59,426 bases of DNA from a virus. Positions 21,570-27,953 of this stretch are shown one piece after another. The stretch is from the IMG/VR virus record IMGVR_UViG_3300046542_000282, positions 1 to 59,426 of that record; one strand, given 5' to 3'. Below the pieces are notes generated by a model that saw only the letters and a list, made by a program, of their open reading frames with translations, was not told where the DNA came from and made no database searches. Positions within the stretch are counted from its first letter, which is position 1. Each line of letters begins with the position of its first letter. The translations under genes were made by a program, and so were the position numbers.

Positions 21570-21760
21570 GCCGCCTCCCACTCCACCGTCGTGTGCTCGT
21601 CCATGTCCATGTAGAGCGCGTCGAGGTCGTCCTGACTCATCTCGACAGTGGCCACAGTGCGGCCGGCCGCGTCCCTCACGTGGAGGTCGTACTCGACGCC
21701 GCGGGGCGTGATGGTGACCGACGAGCCGTCGGCCGTGTGGATGGTGGACGAGCGCTTCAT
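21566..21760 (-). CDS. Hypothetical protein, 64 aa
   Basis: Starts at ATG 21760 with GAAGGAGG upstream and is coupled at both ends. Beta-rich N-terminus, acidic helical C-terminus. No family recognised. Confidence 0.65.
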   Translation of the reverse strand: MKRSSTIHTADGSSVTITPRGVEYDLHVRDAAGRTVATVEMSQDDLDALYMDMDEHTTVEWEAA

Positions 21761-22089
21761 GCTTCCTCCTTCGCCTCCGCCACAAGGCGGGTTGTCTCTG
21801 CGATGAACTCGATTGCCTGTGCGGCGGTGACTTTCTTGTCCGTCGCCCCCACCCAGGGGGCCCCGGTCGACGTCCAGTAGTGAGCGGGTTTGCCCTCTAT
21901 GGCGCTGATCGACAGGACTCGAAAGTCCGTGTACGTCGGGGCCCCCCACCACGATTCGGGGACGTAATCCGGCGTCGCCCGAACGATCGGCTCTGCAGGC
22001 GCGAACACGCCCCGGGCCGTCTGCTTCCAGCCGTGCTCTTTCAGTGCCGTCACGACGTCGGCCAGCGCCACTCGCTTCTGTCTCGCCAC
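21757..22089 (-). CDS. Hypothetical protein, 110 aa
   Basis: Starts at GTG 22089 after GAGAGGAA. The N-terminal ADVVTALKEHGWKQTARGVF resembles a small winged-helix or toxin-antitoxin-like fold. The C-terminal helix is acidic. First gene of a run of coupled small genes that ends at 19194. Confidence 0.65.
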   Translation of the reverse strand: MARQKRVALADVVTALKEHGWKQTARGVFAPAEPIVRATPDYVPESWWGAPTYTDFRVLSISAIEGKPAHYWTSTGAPWVGATDKKVTAAQAIEFIAETTRLVAEAKEEA

Positions 22090-22120
22090 GTCATTTCCTC
22101 TCGTGTGGTTACACGCCGAA

Positions 22121-22149
22121 AGCCCCCGGCGCCGAAGCAGCCGGGGGCT
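22121..22149 (-). terminator. Hairpin downstream of 22171 gene
   Basis: AGCCCCCGG/CCGGGGGCT stem, flanked by ACGCCGAA as at 15504. Follows the stop at 22171. Confidence 0.75.
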
Positions 22150-22170
22150 AGGTTGTGCGTGTGGTTGGCG

Positions 22171-22350
22171 CTACCAGTACGTCGGACGCGGAAGGTCGAT
22201 GTGGGCGATGTCCGTGAACTCACCGCCCACCACGTGGTTCAGATCCATCTTCGAAATCGGGACGCCGTGCGTGTTGTCCAGCTCGAACCCCTCCTCCGCA
22301 GCCGCCTGGATCGCGGCCTCGATGGCGCGGGCGTGCTCTTCTAGGGTCAT
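22171..22350 (-). CDS. Hypothetical protein, 59 aa
   Basis: Starts at ATG 22350 after GGGGAGAG. An Ala/Glu-rich helical N-terminus is followed by a shorter beta-like end. Last gene before the terminator. No family recognised. Confidence 0.65.
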   Translation of the reverse strand: MTLEEHARAIEAAIQAAAEEGFELDNTHGVPISKMDLNHVVGGEFTDIAHIDLPRPTYW

Positions 22351-22361
22351 GCGCTCTCCCC

Positions 22362-22448
22362 TCAGTGGTTTGGTCCCGGGCACTGGCTCCGGTGACAGCC
22401 GTGGGTCCAGCAGTAGTTCGGGTCCCGCATCTCCTCTTCCGTCGCCAC
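22362..22448 (-). CDS. Cys/His micro-protein, 28 aa
   Basis: GTG 22448 directly follows the upstream TAG and has GGAGACGG before it. The peptide contains YCWTHGCHRSQCPGPNH, with three Cys and three His in 17 residues, a likely zinc-binding knuckle. Similar CWTHG peptides are common as tiny proteins in Streptomyces phages, as I recall. It is too short for most gene finders. Confidence 0.55.
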   Translation of the reverse strand: MATEEEMRDPNYCWTHGCHRSQCPGPNH

Positions 22449-22667
22449 CTACCGTCTCCGCTTCGTCGTCGACAGCTTCCGGTACGCGGGCGCTTTTGGC
22501 TTCACGGTGCGTGGCTTCGATGTCTTCGGGTGCTTCGCGTGCGGGTGGTCGATGTCGACCTCGTAGCACGTCGACGGAGACGGAGTGGCGTCCCCGCAGG
22601 CACTCAGGAGCAGAAGCGCGGCTACCAGGAGCAGCGCCCACGGCCATAGGTGCGTCAGTCGTTTCAC
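22449..22667 (-). CDS. Small lipoprotein, 72 aa
   Basis: The GTG start at 22667 overlaps the RNA-ligase stop after GGGAGG. Residues 1-25 are a signal peptide with a lipobox LLSAC (Cys near 24). A Lys/Pro-rich, basic tail follows. The first codons coincide with a copy of the 18-bp palindrome and encode VKRLT. It would be anchored outside the cell membrane; role unknown, possibly superinfection exclusion. Confidence 0.7.
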   Translation of the reverse strand: MKRLTHLWPWALLLVAALLLLSACGDATPSPSTCYEVDIDHPHAKHPKTSKPRTVKPKAPAYRKLSTTKRRR

Positions 22668-22669
22668 GC
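22652..22669. repeat. 18-bp imperfect palindrome, copy 7 (inside gene start)
   Basis: GCGTCAGTCGTTTCACGC, overlapping the start codon of the lipoprotein gene. Confidence 0.55.
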
Positions 22670-23260
22670 TGTGACCTCCCACTTGCCGGCGTCCTGGTTG
22701 TCGAGCGTGACCTTGAAGACGTTCCGGGTCTGCGTGTGGTAGACGCAGATGCCTTCGGGGTTCATGAAGCCGGGAGCGGCGAAGGATCCGTGAGTGCGGA
22801 GGTCGCTCAGCGCCTGAGTGATGGCGGCCTCGCTGAAGGTGCCCTCGTACAGCACCGGAACGGCGTCGAGCTGCTCACCCATCTTCGAGCCCCGAGCGCG
22901 ATCCATCATCGCTAGGCCCGAGTCGTCCGGCATCGCCCAGCGCGCCGTGTTGAAGACGCTGAACTTCTTCGACGACATCCCGTAGCGTCGCTGGATCCCC
23001 TGGCCCCACCACTCGCCGTAGTGCAGCCCGGGGCCCAGAACGAACCCGAGGTCGAACGCGTGCTCCTCCGCCCATCGGGCGAAGCCGTAGTTGTCGCCGT
23101 CTGGCGTGATCAGCCGGTTTCTCGACTGCGCGACGACCTGGCCGTCCTCGCTGATGTGGAGGGCAGCGTTCGTGCCGTCAATCTTCTCCGTCACCACGAT
23201 GTCCCGGAACAGCCGCTTCGTCTTCGGCCACTCGCGGAACTCGGGAGCAAACTCCGTCAT
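22664..23260 (-). CDS. RNA ligase family protein, 198 aa
   Basis: Seals RNA ends through a Lys-AMP intermediate. Motif I is EKIDGTN with Lys 26; later motifs are GEWWGQGIQ, KFSVFNTA and PEGICVY, and a motif V FKV stretch lies near the end. ATG 23260 is taken because it follows GGAGGAGAG; an upstream ATG has none. Phage RNA ligases often repair tRNAs cut by host defence nucleases, and tRNA genes occur in this genome. No polynucleotide kinase is visible. Confidence 0.8.
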   Translation of the reverse strand: MTEFAPEFREWPKTKRLFRDIVVTEKIDGTNAALHISEDGQVVAQSRNRLITPDGDNYGFARWAEEHAFDLGFVLGPGLHYGEWWGQGIQRRYGMSSKKFSVFNTARWAMPDDSGLAMMDRARGSKMGEQLDAVPVLYEGTFSEAAITQALSDLRTHGSFAAPGFMNPEGICVYHTQTRNVFKVTLDNQDAGKWEVTA

Positions 23261-23283
23261 GGTCTCTCCTCCATGCATGCGAA

Positions 23284-23310
23284 GCGGGGCGCCCGATGTG
23301 GACGCCCCGC
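23284..23310 (-). terminator. Hairpin upstream of RNA ligase
   Basis: GCGGGGCG/CGCCCCGC with an 11-base loop, next to TGCATGCG, a unit much like that at 12542-12567. Confidence 0.7.
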
Positions 23311-23324
23311 GTGTGTGGTTGGCG

Positions 23325-23501
23325 CTAGTTGCGTCGAAAGCGGCGTCGGATGACCGCGATCAGCACAAGGACTCCGAGCACTGTCAGGAACTCCGTCGCG
23401 TGCGTAACGGCGAACGCCAGTAGCGCCACCTCCGCAGGCACAAGGAGCAGCAGTGCCACGACGCAGCCGACGGCTCGTGCCGGGTTGGGCTTGTCAGTCA
23501 T
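23325..23501 (-). CDS. Two-helix membrane protein, 58 aa
   Basis: Starts at ATG 23501, overlapping the upstream stop (ATGA). Two hydrophobic segments (about residues 9-30 and 35-50) and a basic Arg-rich tail. Small membrane protein of unknown role. Confidence 0.65.
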   Translation of the reverse strand: MTDKPNPARAVGCVVALLLLVPAEVALLAFAVTHATEFLTVLGVLVLIAVIRRRFRRN

Positions 23502-23812
23502 TCGCTCTCCCCCATCAGGAACCGCGCGAAGCGGTCGACTGCCTGGACCTTGTCGGACAACTTCACGCCGTCCTGGAAACCACGGCCGTTGGTGCTCATG
23601 GCCTCGACGTGCTCACGCGCGGCCGTCAGTGCGTCGGCACGAGAGATGCCCTGAGCCGACGTCGAGGGGCGCTTGAAGGTCTCCTGAAGCGACTGGACGT
23701 CGCCCACGAGACCTTCAAGGAGGTCCCGCACAGCCGGCGGAATCTGCGCCACGTCGTCGTAGTCGACGTGGCTTCCGTGGTCCACTCGGTTCCACAGGTC
23801 GACGATGTTCAC
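23498..23812 (-). CDS. Hypothetical helical protein, 104 aa
   Basis: Starts at GTG 23812 after GGGGGAGAG. Ends in SDKVQAVDRFARFLMGESE, which recalls the C-terminal helix shared by the 4608, 5233 and 21240 proteins. No catalytic motif. Confidence 0.65.
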   Translation of the reverse strand: MNIVDLWNRVDHGSHVDYDDVAQIPPAVRDLLEGLVGDVQSLQETFKRPSTSAQGISRADALTAAREHVEAMSTNGRGFQDGVKLSDKVQAVDRFARFLMGESE

Positions 23813-24243
23813 TCGCTCTCCCCCTTCAGCCGCGCGATCTCCCGCGCCTGGCTCACGATGACGGCCTTCAGCTCATCGACGTCATCGTCCGACGTCAGCC
23901 CCGTCACCTGATACCGCAGGTACTCGACGCTCCGCATCAGCTCGTCCCGCTCAGCCGTCACAACACGCAGGTCTCGACGCAGAGGGGCCGTGTTGTCCTG
24001 CCGCTCCGCAAGCGACTTCCACAGCTCCGCTTGCGCGGCTGCCTCGTCGCGCTCGCGCTCCAGCTCCCGCGCCCGTTCCGTAGTCATCGCCGTCGCCAGG
24101 GAGGCATACATGTCGCGAGACATGCCGACGACCACGCAGTCACGCGCGCCTTCCGGGTCACCACTGGTCACTCCCAGGAGCGTGACCCCGTCGAGCGCCA
24201 AGTCAACCGTCCCGTTGGCTTCGTGCTTGATCTCGAATCTCAT
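23809..24243 (-). CDS. Coiled-coil protein, 144 aa
   Basis: Starts at ATG 24243, coupled to the exonuclease stop. A beta-rich N-terminus (50 residues) precedes a long heptad-like coiled coil (ERARELERERDEAAAQ ... LRRDL). Possibly an oligomeric partner of the exonuclease next to it; not shown. Confidence 0.65.
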   Translation of the reverse strand: MRFEIKHEANGTVDLALDGVTLLGVTSGDPEGARDCVVVGMSRDMYASLATAMTTERARELERERDEAAAQAELWKSLAERQDNTAPLRRDLRVVTAERDELMRSVEYLRYQVTGLTSDDDVDELKAVIVSQAREIARLKGESE

Positions 24244-25043
24244 GCCGCCCGCCTCTGCGTTCCGGTGACCATCTCCCCGCCGCTCGCGATGGGCCGGCCG
24301 ACGACGCCACGCTTGCCGCCCGCCTCCCAGTCGAAGACGCCGCGGAGGTGGAGGAAGGTCTCGTAGATCTCCTCGTCGCACTTGACGGGCACGAACTGCC
24401 AGCCTTCGGGGCGGACGTGCAGCACGGCTCCGCCTGCCATCTCCGGGACGGGAATGGACGATCCGTCCGACGCCAGGATGATGCGGTCCGCGTACCGGTA
24501 GGCCGAGAGCTGCAACGCCACGGAGTCGTAGACGCTCTTGCTAGTCTTCCAGTCGAGGACGACCGTCTCTCCGTCGACGACCGCGATCGCGTCGAAAGAG
24601 CCGGCGTAGTGATGGGTGTCGCTCCACACCGTCTCTTCGAGGTAGAGGAACTCCGGCTGTACCTCCTGGAGGAACTCCGCGAACCACCGGACGTGAGGCT
24701 TCACGTCCACGTGCACGTGCCGCGTGTTGATCGTCTCGCCGCGCGCCATGCGCTCGAAGAGGTCGTGAGCCGCAGACCCCAAGTCACTCGCGGCTGTCGA
24801 CTTCCGACGGTGCGCGTTCTTCAGGTAGTCGATCGCGCCCTTCGGGTCGCGCTTGACCAGCTCGGAGACGATGTCCCAGTTGTTGACTGCTGCCTCCGCG
24901 GCCTCCTTCGCTGCCCAGAACGTCAGGAAGTCCTTCGGCAGCATGCCGCCGACGCTCGTCACGCCGGGTACCTTGATCGCGCCGTCGTCGGGGTCGATGT
25001 AGAAGCGGGACCCGCCCCGCTTGATCGTGCTCACTCCAGCCAT
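24240..25043 (-). CDS. RecB/Cas4-like PD-(D/E)XK exonuclease, 267 aa
   Basis: Nuclease core in order: GSFDAIAVV (near residue 147), LDWKTSKS (near 163, the D/E-x-K) and QLSAYRYAD (motif QxxxY). The family resects DNA ends in phage recombination and replication. It is the first gene after the 25078 promoter and heads a run of coupled genes. ATG 25043 follows GCAGGAGG. Confidence 0.82.
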   Translation of the reverse strand: MAGVSTIKRGGSRFYIDPDDGAIKVPGVTSVGGMLPKDFLTFWAAKEAAEAAVNNWDIVSELVKRDPKGAIDYLKNAHRRKSTAASDLGSAAHDLFERMARGETINTRHVHVDVKPHVRWFAEFLQEVQPEFLYLEETVWSDTHHYAGSFDAIAVVDGETVVLDWKTSKSVYDSVALQLSAYRYADRIILASDGSSIPVPEMAGGAVLHVRPEGWQFVPVKCDEEIYETFLHLRGVFDWEAGGKRGVVGRPIASGGEMVTGTQRRAA

Positions 25044-25077
25044 GCGGCCTCCTGCGTCGCTTCGTGCTTACACAGGA

Positions 25078-25106
25078 GTTATGGGGCGCAGGCTGCGGGA
25101 TGTGAC
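25078..25106 (-). promoter_or_regulatory. Leftward promoter candidate, GTCACA-17-CATAAC family
   Basis: GTCACA, 17 bp ending GCGCCC, CATAAC, then TGTGTAAG. It lies 35 bases upstream of the exonuclease start and about 57 bases downstream of the nested palindrome at 25164-25236. Confidence 0.7.
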
Positions 25107-25163
25107 GCGCGACTTCGGGGAGTTTCCGCCTCCTCCCCCGGTGGTCAGAGTGCACGCCAAAAC

Positions 25164-25236
25164 GCCAAACTAACCCCCCTTTTCACTTCTCTCTATAACG
25201 CGTTAGAGAGAGTTAGAAATAAGGGGTTAGTTTGAC
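25164..25236. promoter_or_regulatory. Nested palindrome element, copy A
   Basis: Outer arms are GCCAAACTAAC (25164-25174) and its inverted copy with one change (25226-25236), centres 62 bp apart. The centre is the perfect palindrome TAACGCGTTA (25196-25205), flanked by CTCTCT and AGAGAG. It is AT-rich for this genome. A second copy lies at 54906-54978 with the same arm spacing. It looks like a multi-site protein-binding element (operator or origin), function unknown. Confidence 0.75.
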
Positions 25237-25284
25237 ACTCTGGACCAGCCGGAGGACGAGGAGGCGCGTGACGTCGAGGGGCGG

Positions 25285-26055
25285 TTAGGCTCCTGAGCTG
25301 GGCTTTTTCGTGTGCCGGCGCAGTCGGGTGATGGCCTTCTGGAGGGCGGCTAGCTCCTCGTCCAGTTTGGCGCGCTGCCCGTCGGTCATGTGCGTGTCGA
25401 CAACGCTTGTGTCGATCTGCCCCACAATGTTCCCTGCGACGTGGGCCAGCCGGAGATGGTCGGCCGTCGCCCTCACGATCATGCCGGCGCTGCCGCCTTG
25501 CTCGGGGACGCGCTCCTCCGCCTTCGTCCCCTTTTTAGCCGGCTTCGACGGCTTCGCTGGGGTGGAGACTTCGGCAGCCGTGCTCACCTTGACGGCCGCC
25601 AGTAGCGCGGAGTTCGTCGCCCTGATGTCCTGCTGTCGCTCCAGCGGCGAAGTGTCGAGTAGCTCCAGCGCGTTCAGCTCACGCGGCGTCAACTGGCGTC
25701 GCAAGCCGTTGCCCACGTGATAGCGCACCGTCGCCTGTAGCCTCGTCAGCCTGTCGCCCTTGACGCCCGACAACCGGTACACCTCTGACGCTACTTGACG
25801 GTACGGGTACGTCCTGCCGAGCCAGTCACCGTGTTGCCTGCGGAGCGCCAGGAGCACTGTCGCGATGTTCATCGCAAGGATGGTCGGTTTGTCCTCGATG
25901 GCTGCGTACTCGCGGGCGTAAGCTGCGCCACGTGCGACGAGCTGCTGCTCTGACTCGTCCTGGATATCTTCGAGCCGTAGCGTGGGCAGGCCTTCGACGT
26001 CGACGGGCGCCACGTCGTCCACGCTTGTGCGGGCGACATCCTTAGGGCTCATCAT
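25285..26055 (-). CDS. Unrecognised helical protein, 256 aa
   Basis: Starts at ATG 26055 behind GAGAGGT. Residues 15-125 are helical with an HTH-like YRQVASEVYRLSGVKGDRL stretch. A Lys/Pro-rich flexible linker (about 160-180) joins it to a C-terminal helical region ending in a basic tail. The composition suits a DNA-binding or partition-like regulator. It ends 49 bases from nested palindrome A, so it is one candidate to bind it. No family assigned. Confidence 0.7.
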   Translation of the reverse strand: MMSPKDVARTSVDDVAPVDVEGLPTLRLEDIQDESEQQLVARGAAYAREYAAIEDKPTILAMNIATVLLALRRQHGDWLGRTYPYRQVASEVYRLSGVKGDRLTRLQATVRYHVGNGLRRQLTPRELNALELLDTSPLERQQDIRATNSALLAAVKVSTAAEVSTPAKPSKPAKKGTKAEERVPEQGGSAGMIVRATADHLRLAHVAGNIVGQIDTSVVDTHMTDGQRAKLDEELAALQKAITRLRRHTKKPSSGA

Positions 26056-26145
26056 GACCTCTCGAAGACACGCATGGCTGGTTTGGGCAGAGTACCGTGA
26101 AGCACTGACTTGCGACAGACCTTACCCCACGGTAGCTCTCCTTGA

Positions 26146-26769
26146 TCACTCCGCCTGGAACTCATGATCGCAGATGCCGCAAATGATCGGCCCTAGTGCG
26201 GCAATGGTCTTACCGACTCGCACCTTCCGCGGCGGGTCGCATCTGCACTGTAACGTCAAACGTCCCCGGCTCTCCGTGACTGGGGCAGGGACGCTCAGGT
26301 GCGGAAGGATAGTGGGGATGGTTTCCCTCAGCACTGCGACGTCAGCGGCGAACCTGGCGCGCGCCTCGTCGCTCAGTACTGGACTGTCGTAGCCACGTCC
26401 TTTGACGCGCTCCGTGTCGGCCGGCCACTGGAGGCCGACCTCCTCCGCAGCCGCCAGGTAAGAGCCGTTGTGGTAGACACCGCGCATGGTCGTGTCTTTG
26501 ACGTCCCGTCTCCAGCACAGAATGTGTGCGGCCTCGTGGAGGACGAACTCCACGGTGGCTTCCGCGCCTGCCTGAAGGACTGCAGCGCTGACGACGAGGC
26601 CGGAGACTGATCCGTCGGCGTCCAGCGTCCATCTCTCCGGCCCGTGGTCCTGGCGCAGGGGTGTCGGAGAGATGGCGGGTCGGACCATGGGTAGGTCAGG
26701 AATACCCTCTCTTAGTCGCTCCCATAGCGTGGTCAGCGCCTGGAGAAGAGGGCCGGGTGAGGTCGGCAT
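26146..26769 (-). CDS. HExxH (SprT-like) metalloprotein with C-terminal zinc ribbon, 207 aa
   Basis: HEAAH at residues 78-82 is a zincin metal-binding and catalytic motif. The C-terminus carries a CRC pair and a CGIC pair about 28 residues later, a zinc ribbon as in SprT-like proteins. ATG 26769 has no ribosome site but lies six bases after a TATACT -10 box, so the mRNA is probably leaderless. The family includes DNA-protein-crosslink proteases; a role in repair or in cleaving a regulator is inference. Confidence 0.75.
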   Translation of the reverse strand: MPTSPGPLLQALTTLWERLREGIPDLPMVRPAISPTPLRQDHGPERWTLDADGSVSGLVVSAAVLQAGAEATVEFVLHEAAHILCWRRDVKDTTMRGVYHNGSYLAAAEEVGLQWPADTERVKGRGYDSPVLSDEARARFAADVAVLRETIPTILPHLSVPAPVTESRGRLTLQCRCDPPRKVRVGKTIAALGPIICGICDHEFQAE

Positions 26770-26775
26770 GCCGGG

Positions 26776-26804
26776 AGTATAGGGGTTATGTCGGTCACCC
26801 CACC
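26776..26804 (-). promoter_or_regulatory. Promoter for leaderless metalloprotein gene
   Basis: TATACT (26776-26781, read leftward) is followed by six bases and then ATG. CATAAC lies within the spacer (26785-26790), as in the TTGTGG family, and GGTGGG is near the -35 position. Confidence 0.6.
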
Positions 26805-26822
26805 TATGGATGTGCAGTACAT

Positions 26823-26840
26823 CCGTAAAGCGATTCACGG
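26823..26840. repeat. 18-bp imperfect palindrome, copy 8
   Basis: CCGTAAAGCGATTCACGG. Seven of nine positions pair, the most symmetrical copy. It sits between the late terminator and the metalloprotein promoter. Confidence 0.6.
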
Positions 26841-26857
26841 ACCTCAAAACGCAAAAA

Positions 26858-26891
26858 GGCCCCCGTCTTCCCAGGTGGGAGGGCGGGGGCC
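26858..26891 (-). terminator. Rho-independent terminator ending the late transcript
   Basis: GGCCCCC...GGGGGCC long stem, followed leftward by five T residues. This is one of two classic terminators with a T tract, placed after the last late gene (26986). Confidence 0.9.
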
Positions 26892-26985
26892 AGGGTCTAG
26901 ACCGGTGGTACATCGGTGGTATCGGCTTCATCACAGTGGGAAAGCTGAACACTCCTCCCCTTCTGTGCGTACGCGCGTGTGCTGC

Positions 26986-27228
26986 TTAGGCGGGAGTGAC
27001 TCGCGCTCTTGTCGACTCACCGACGGCGATGGGGAGCGCCACGACGCCGATACTGGCGATCGTCTGCGCAACGTTTTGGTTGGCCAGGGCGGGGACGAGG
27101 ATGCCGCCGGCGATGACGAGCGACGTCAGAGCCGCCCGGAGGCGTACGGGCTCCGTCGCGGCGAACTTCTGCAGGGCCGTGCGGGCTCGCAGGGTGACGA
27201 TGTGGAGGTACGTGACGAGTGGTTCCAT
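26986..27228 (-). CDS. Holin candidate, 80 aa
   Basis: Two hydrophobic segments (about residues 29-48 and 54-69), a basic N-terminus and a C-terminal GESTRARVTP tail, as in small actinophage holins. It is the last gene of the late region, a few genes from the endolysin. ATG 27228 follows GAAAGG. The other membrane protein at 30366 is the competing holin candidate. Confidence 0.55.
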   Translation of the reverse strand: MEPLVTYLHIVTLRARTALQKFAATEPVRLRAALTSLVIAGGILVPALANQNVAQTIASIGVVALPIAVGESTRARVTPA

Positions 27229-27240
27229 GAGTGCCTTTCG

Positions 27241-27879
27241 TTAGAGACGGGCGAAGTGTCGTACGGACTCGATGGCGTGGATCTCGTCCCAGATGCGTTC
27301 GAGCTGCTCGCCCAGGTGGGCAAGGTCGCCGTCGTTCTGGACGAGGTAGCGCGCGTCCTCCGGCCCAAGGTCCCGCTCCGACTCGTGGTCGAGCTGCGGG
27401 ACGCCGGGGCGGTTGATGTGGATCAGGTGGAAGCCTGCGCGGACGAGGGACGCCGCCTCGTTGCGGTAGCGGACGTCAGTGATGACGACGGGGACGCCTT
27501 GCTCGTTGGCCTCCTGCGTCTTCGCCAGGGCGGCACGGAGCCAGATCTCCGGGTCTACCGCGCGCATGGCGGCTCCGAGGTGCTGGAGGGTGCGACGGAC
27601 TTCAGGCACTTCGTCCTTCGCCCGCTCCCACGGAGCCCGCGTGTCGACGTTGGAGATTGGGTGCCGGAAGTCCACAACGGGCGGCATCCGAAGTACGTCG
27701 CTCAGCCGGTTCTCTGTGTCGCCGTAGTCGGTCACTTCGACGATCGGGTCCAGCGCGAGAGCCGCTTCCTTCAGCGGGTCCGCCAACGCCACGCGCCGGT
27801 AGCCGTGGCCGTCGACGAAGAACCGTCCCGCGGTGTCCTTGCCGGCCCGAGCGCGCCCGACGATGCCGATGTTGCCCAT
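27241..27879 (-). CDS. Deoxynucleoside monophosphate kinase, 212 aa
   Basis: Walker A GRARAGKDT (residues 8-16) close to the N-terminus and a VVITDVRYRNEA block near 140 fit phage dNMP kinases, which phosphorylate dNMPs for DNA synthesis. ATG 27879 follows GGAGGAGGAG. It has its own early-type promoter at 27908 although it sits among late genes. Confidence 0.82.
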   Translation of the reverse strand: MGNIGIVGRARAGKDTAGRFFVDGHGYRRVALADPLKEAALALDPIVEVTDYGDTENRLSDVLRMPPVVDFRHPISNVDTRAPWERAKDEVPEVRRTLQHLGAAMRAVDPEIWLRAALAKTQEANEQGVPVVITDVRYRNEAASLVRAGFHLIHINRPGVPQLDHESERDLGPEDARYLVQNDGDLAHLGEQLERIWDEIHAIESVRHFARL

Positions 27880-27907
27880 CGCTCCTCCTCCGTGTGGTGA
27901 CACAGAG

Positions 27908-27936
27908 GTAATGGGGCGCAGCAGCGGGGATGTGAC
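27908..27936 (-). promoter_or_regulatory. Leftward promoter candidate, GTCACA-17-CATTAC
   Basis: Same spacing and GCGCCC context as the other four, with one change in the -10-like block. It gives the dNMP kinase independent expression. Confidence 0.65.
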
Positions 27937-27953
27937 GCGGAGGCCGGAAGATC

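Noticed and set aside
25164-25236. Nested palindrome as attP of the integrase
   Set aside because: There are two copies in the genome, only one near int, and both are linked to promoters. A single-copy site is expected for attP.
26770-26952. Longer version of the HExxH protein starting at 26952
   Set aside because: The extension would read through the late terminator hairpin and the promoter. The inner ATG next to TATACT fits better.
27908-27936. CATAAC sites as simple chance matches
   Set aside because: Exact 17-bp spacing to GTCACA at five places, always upstream of a leftward gene, makes chance unlikely.
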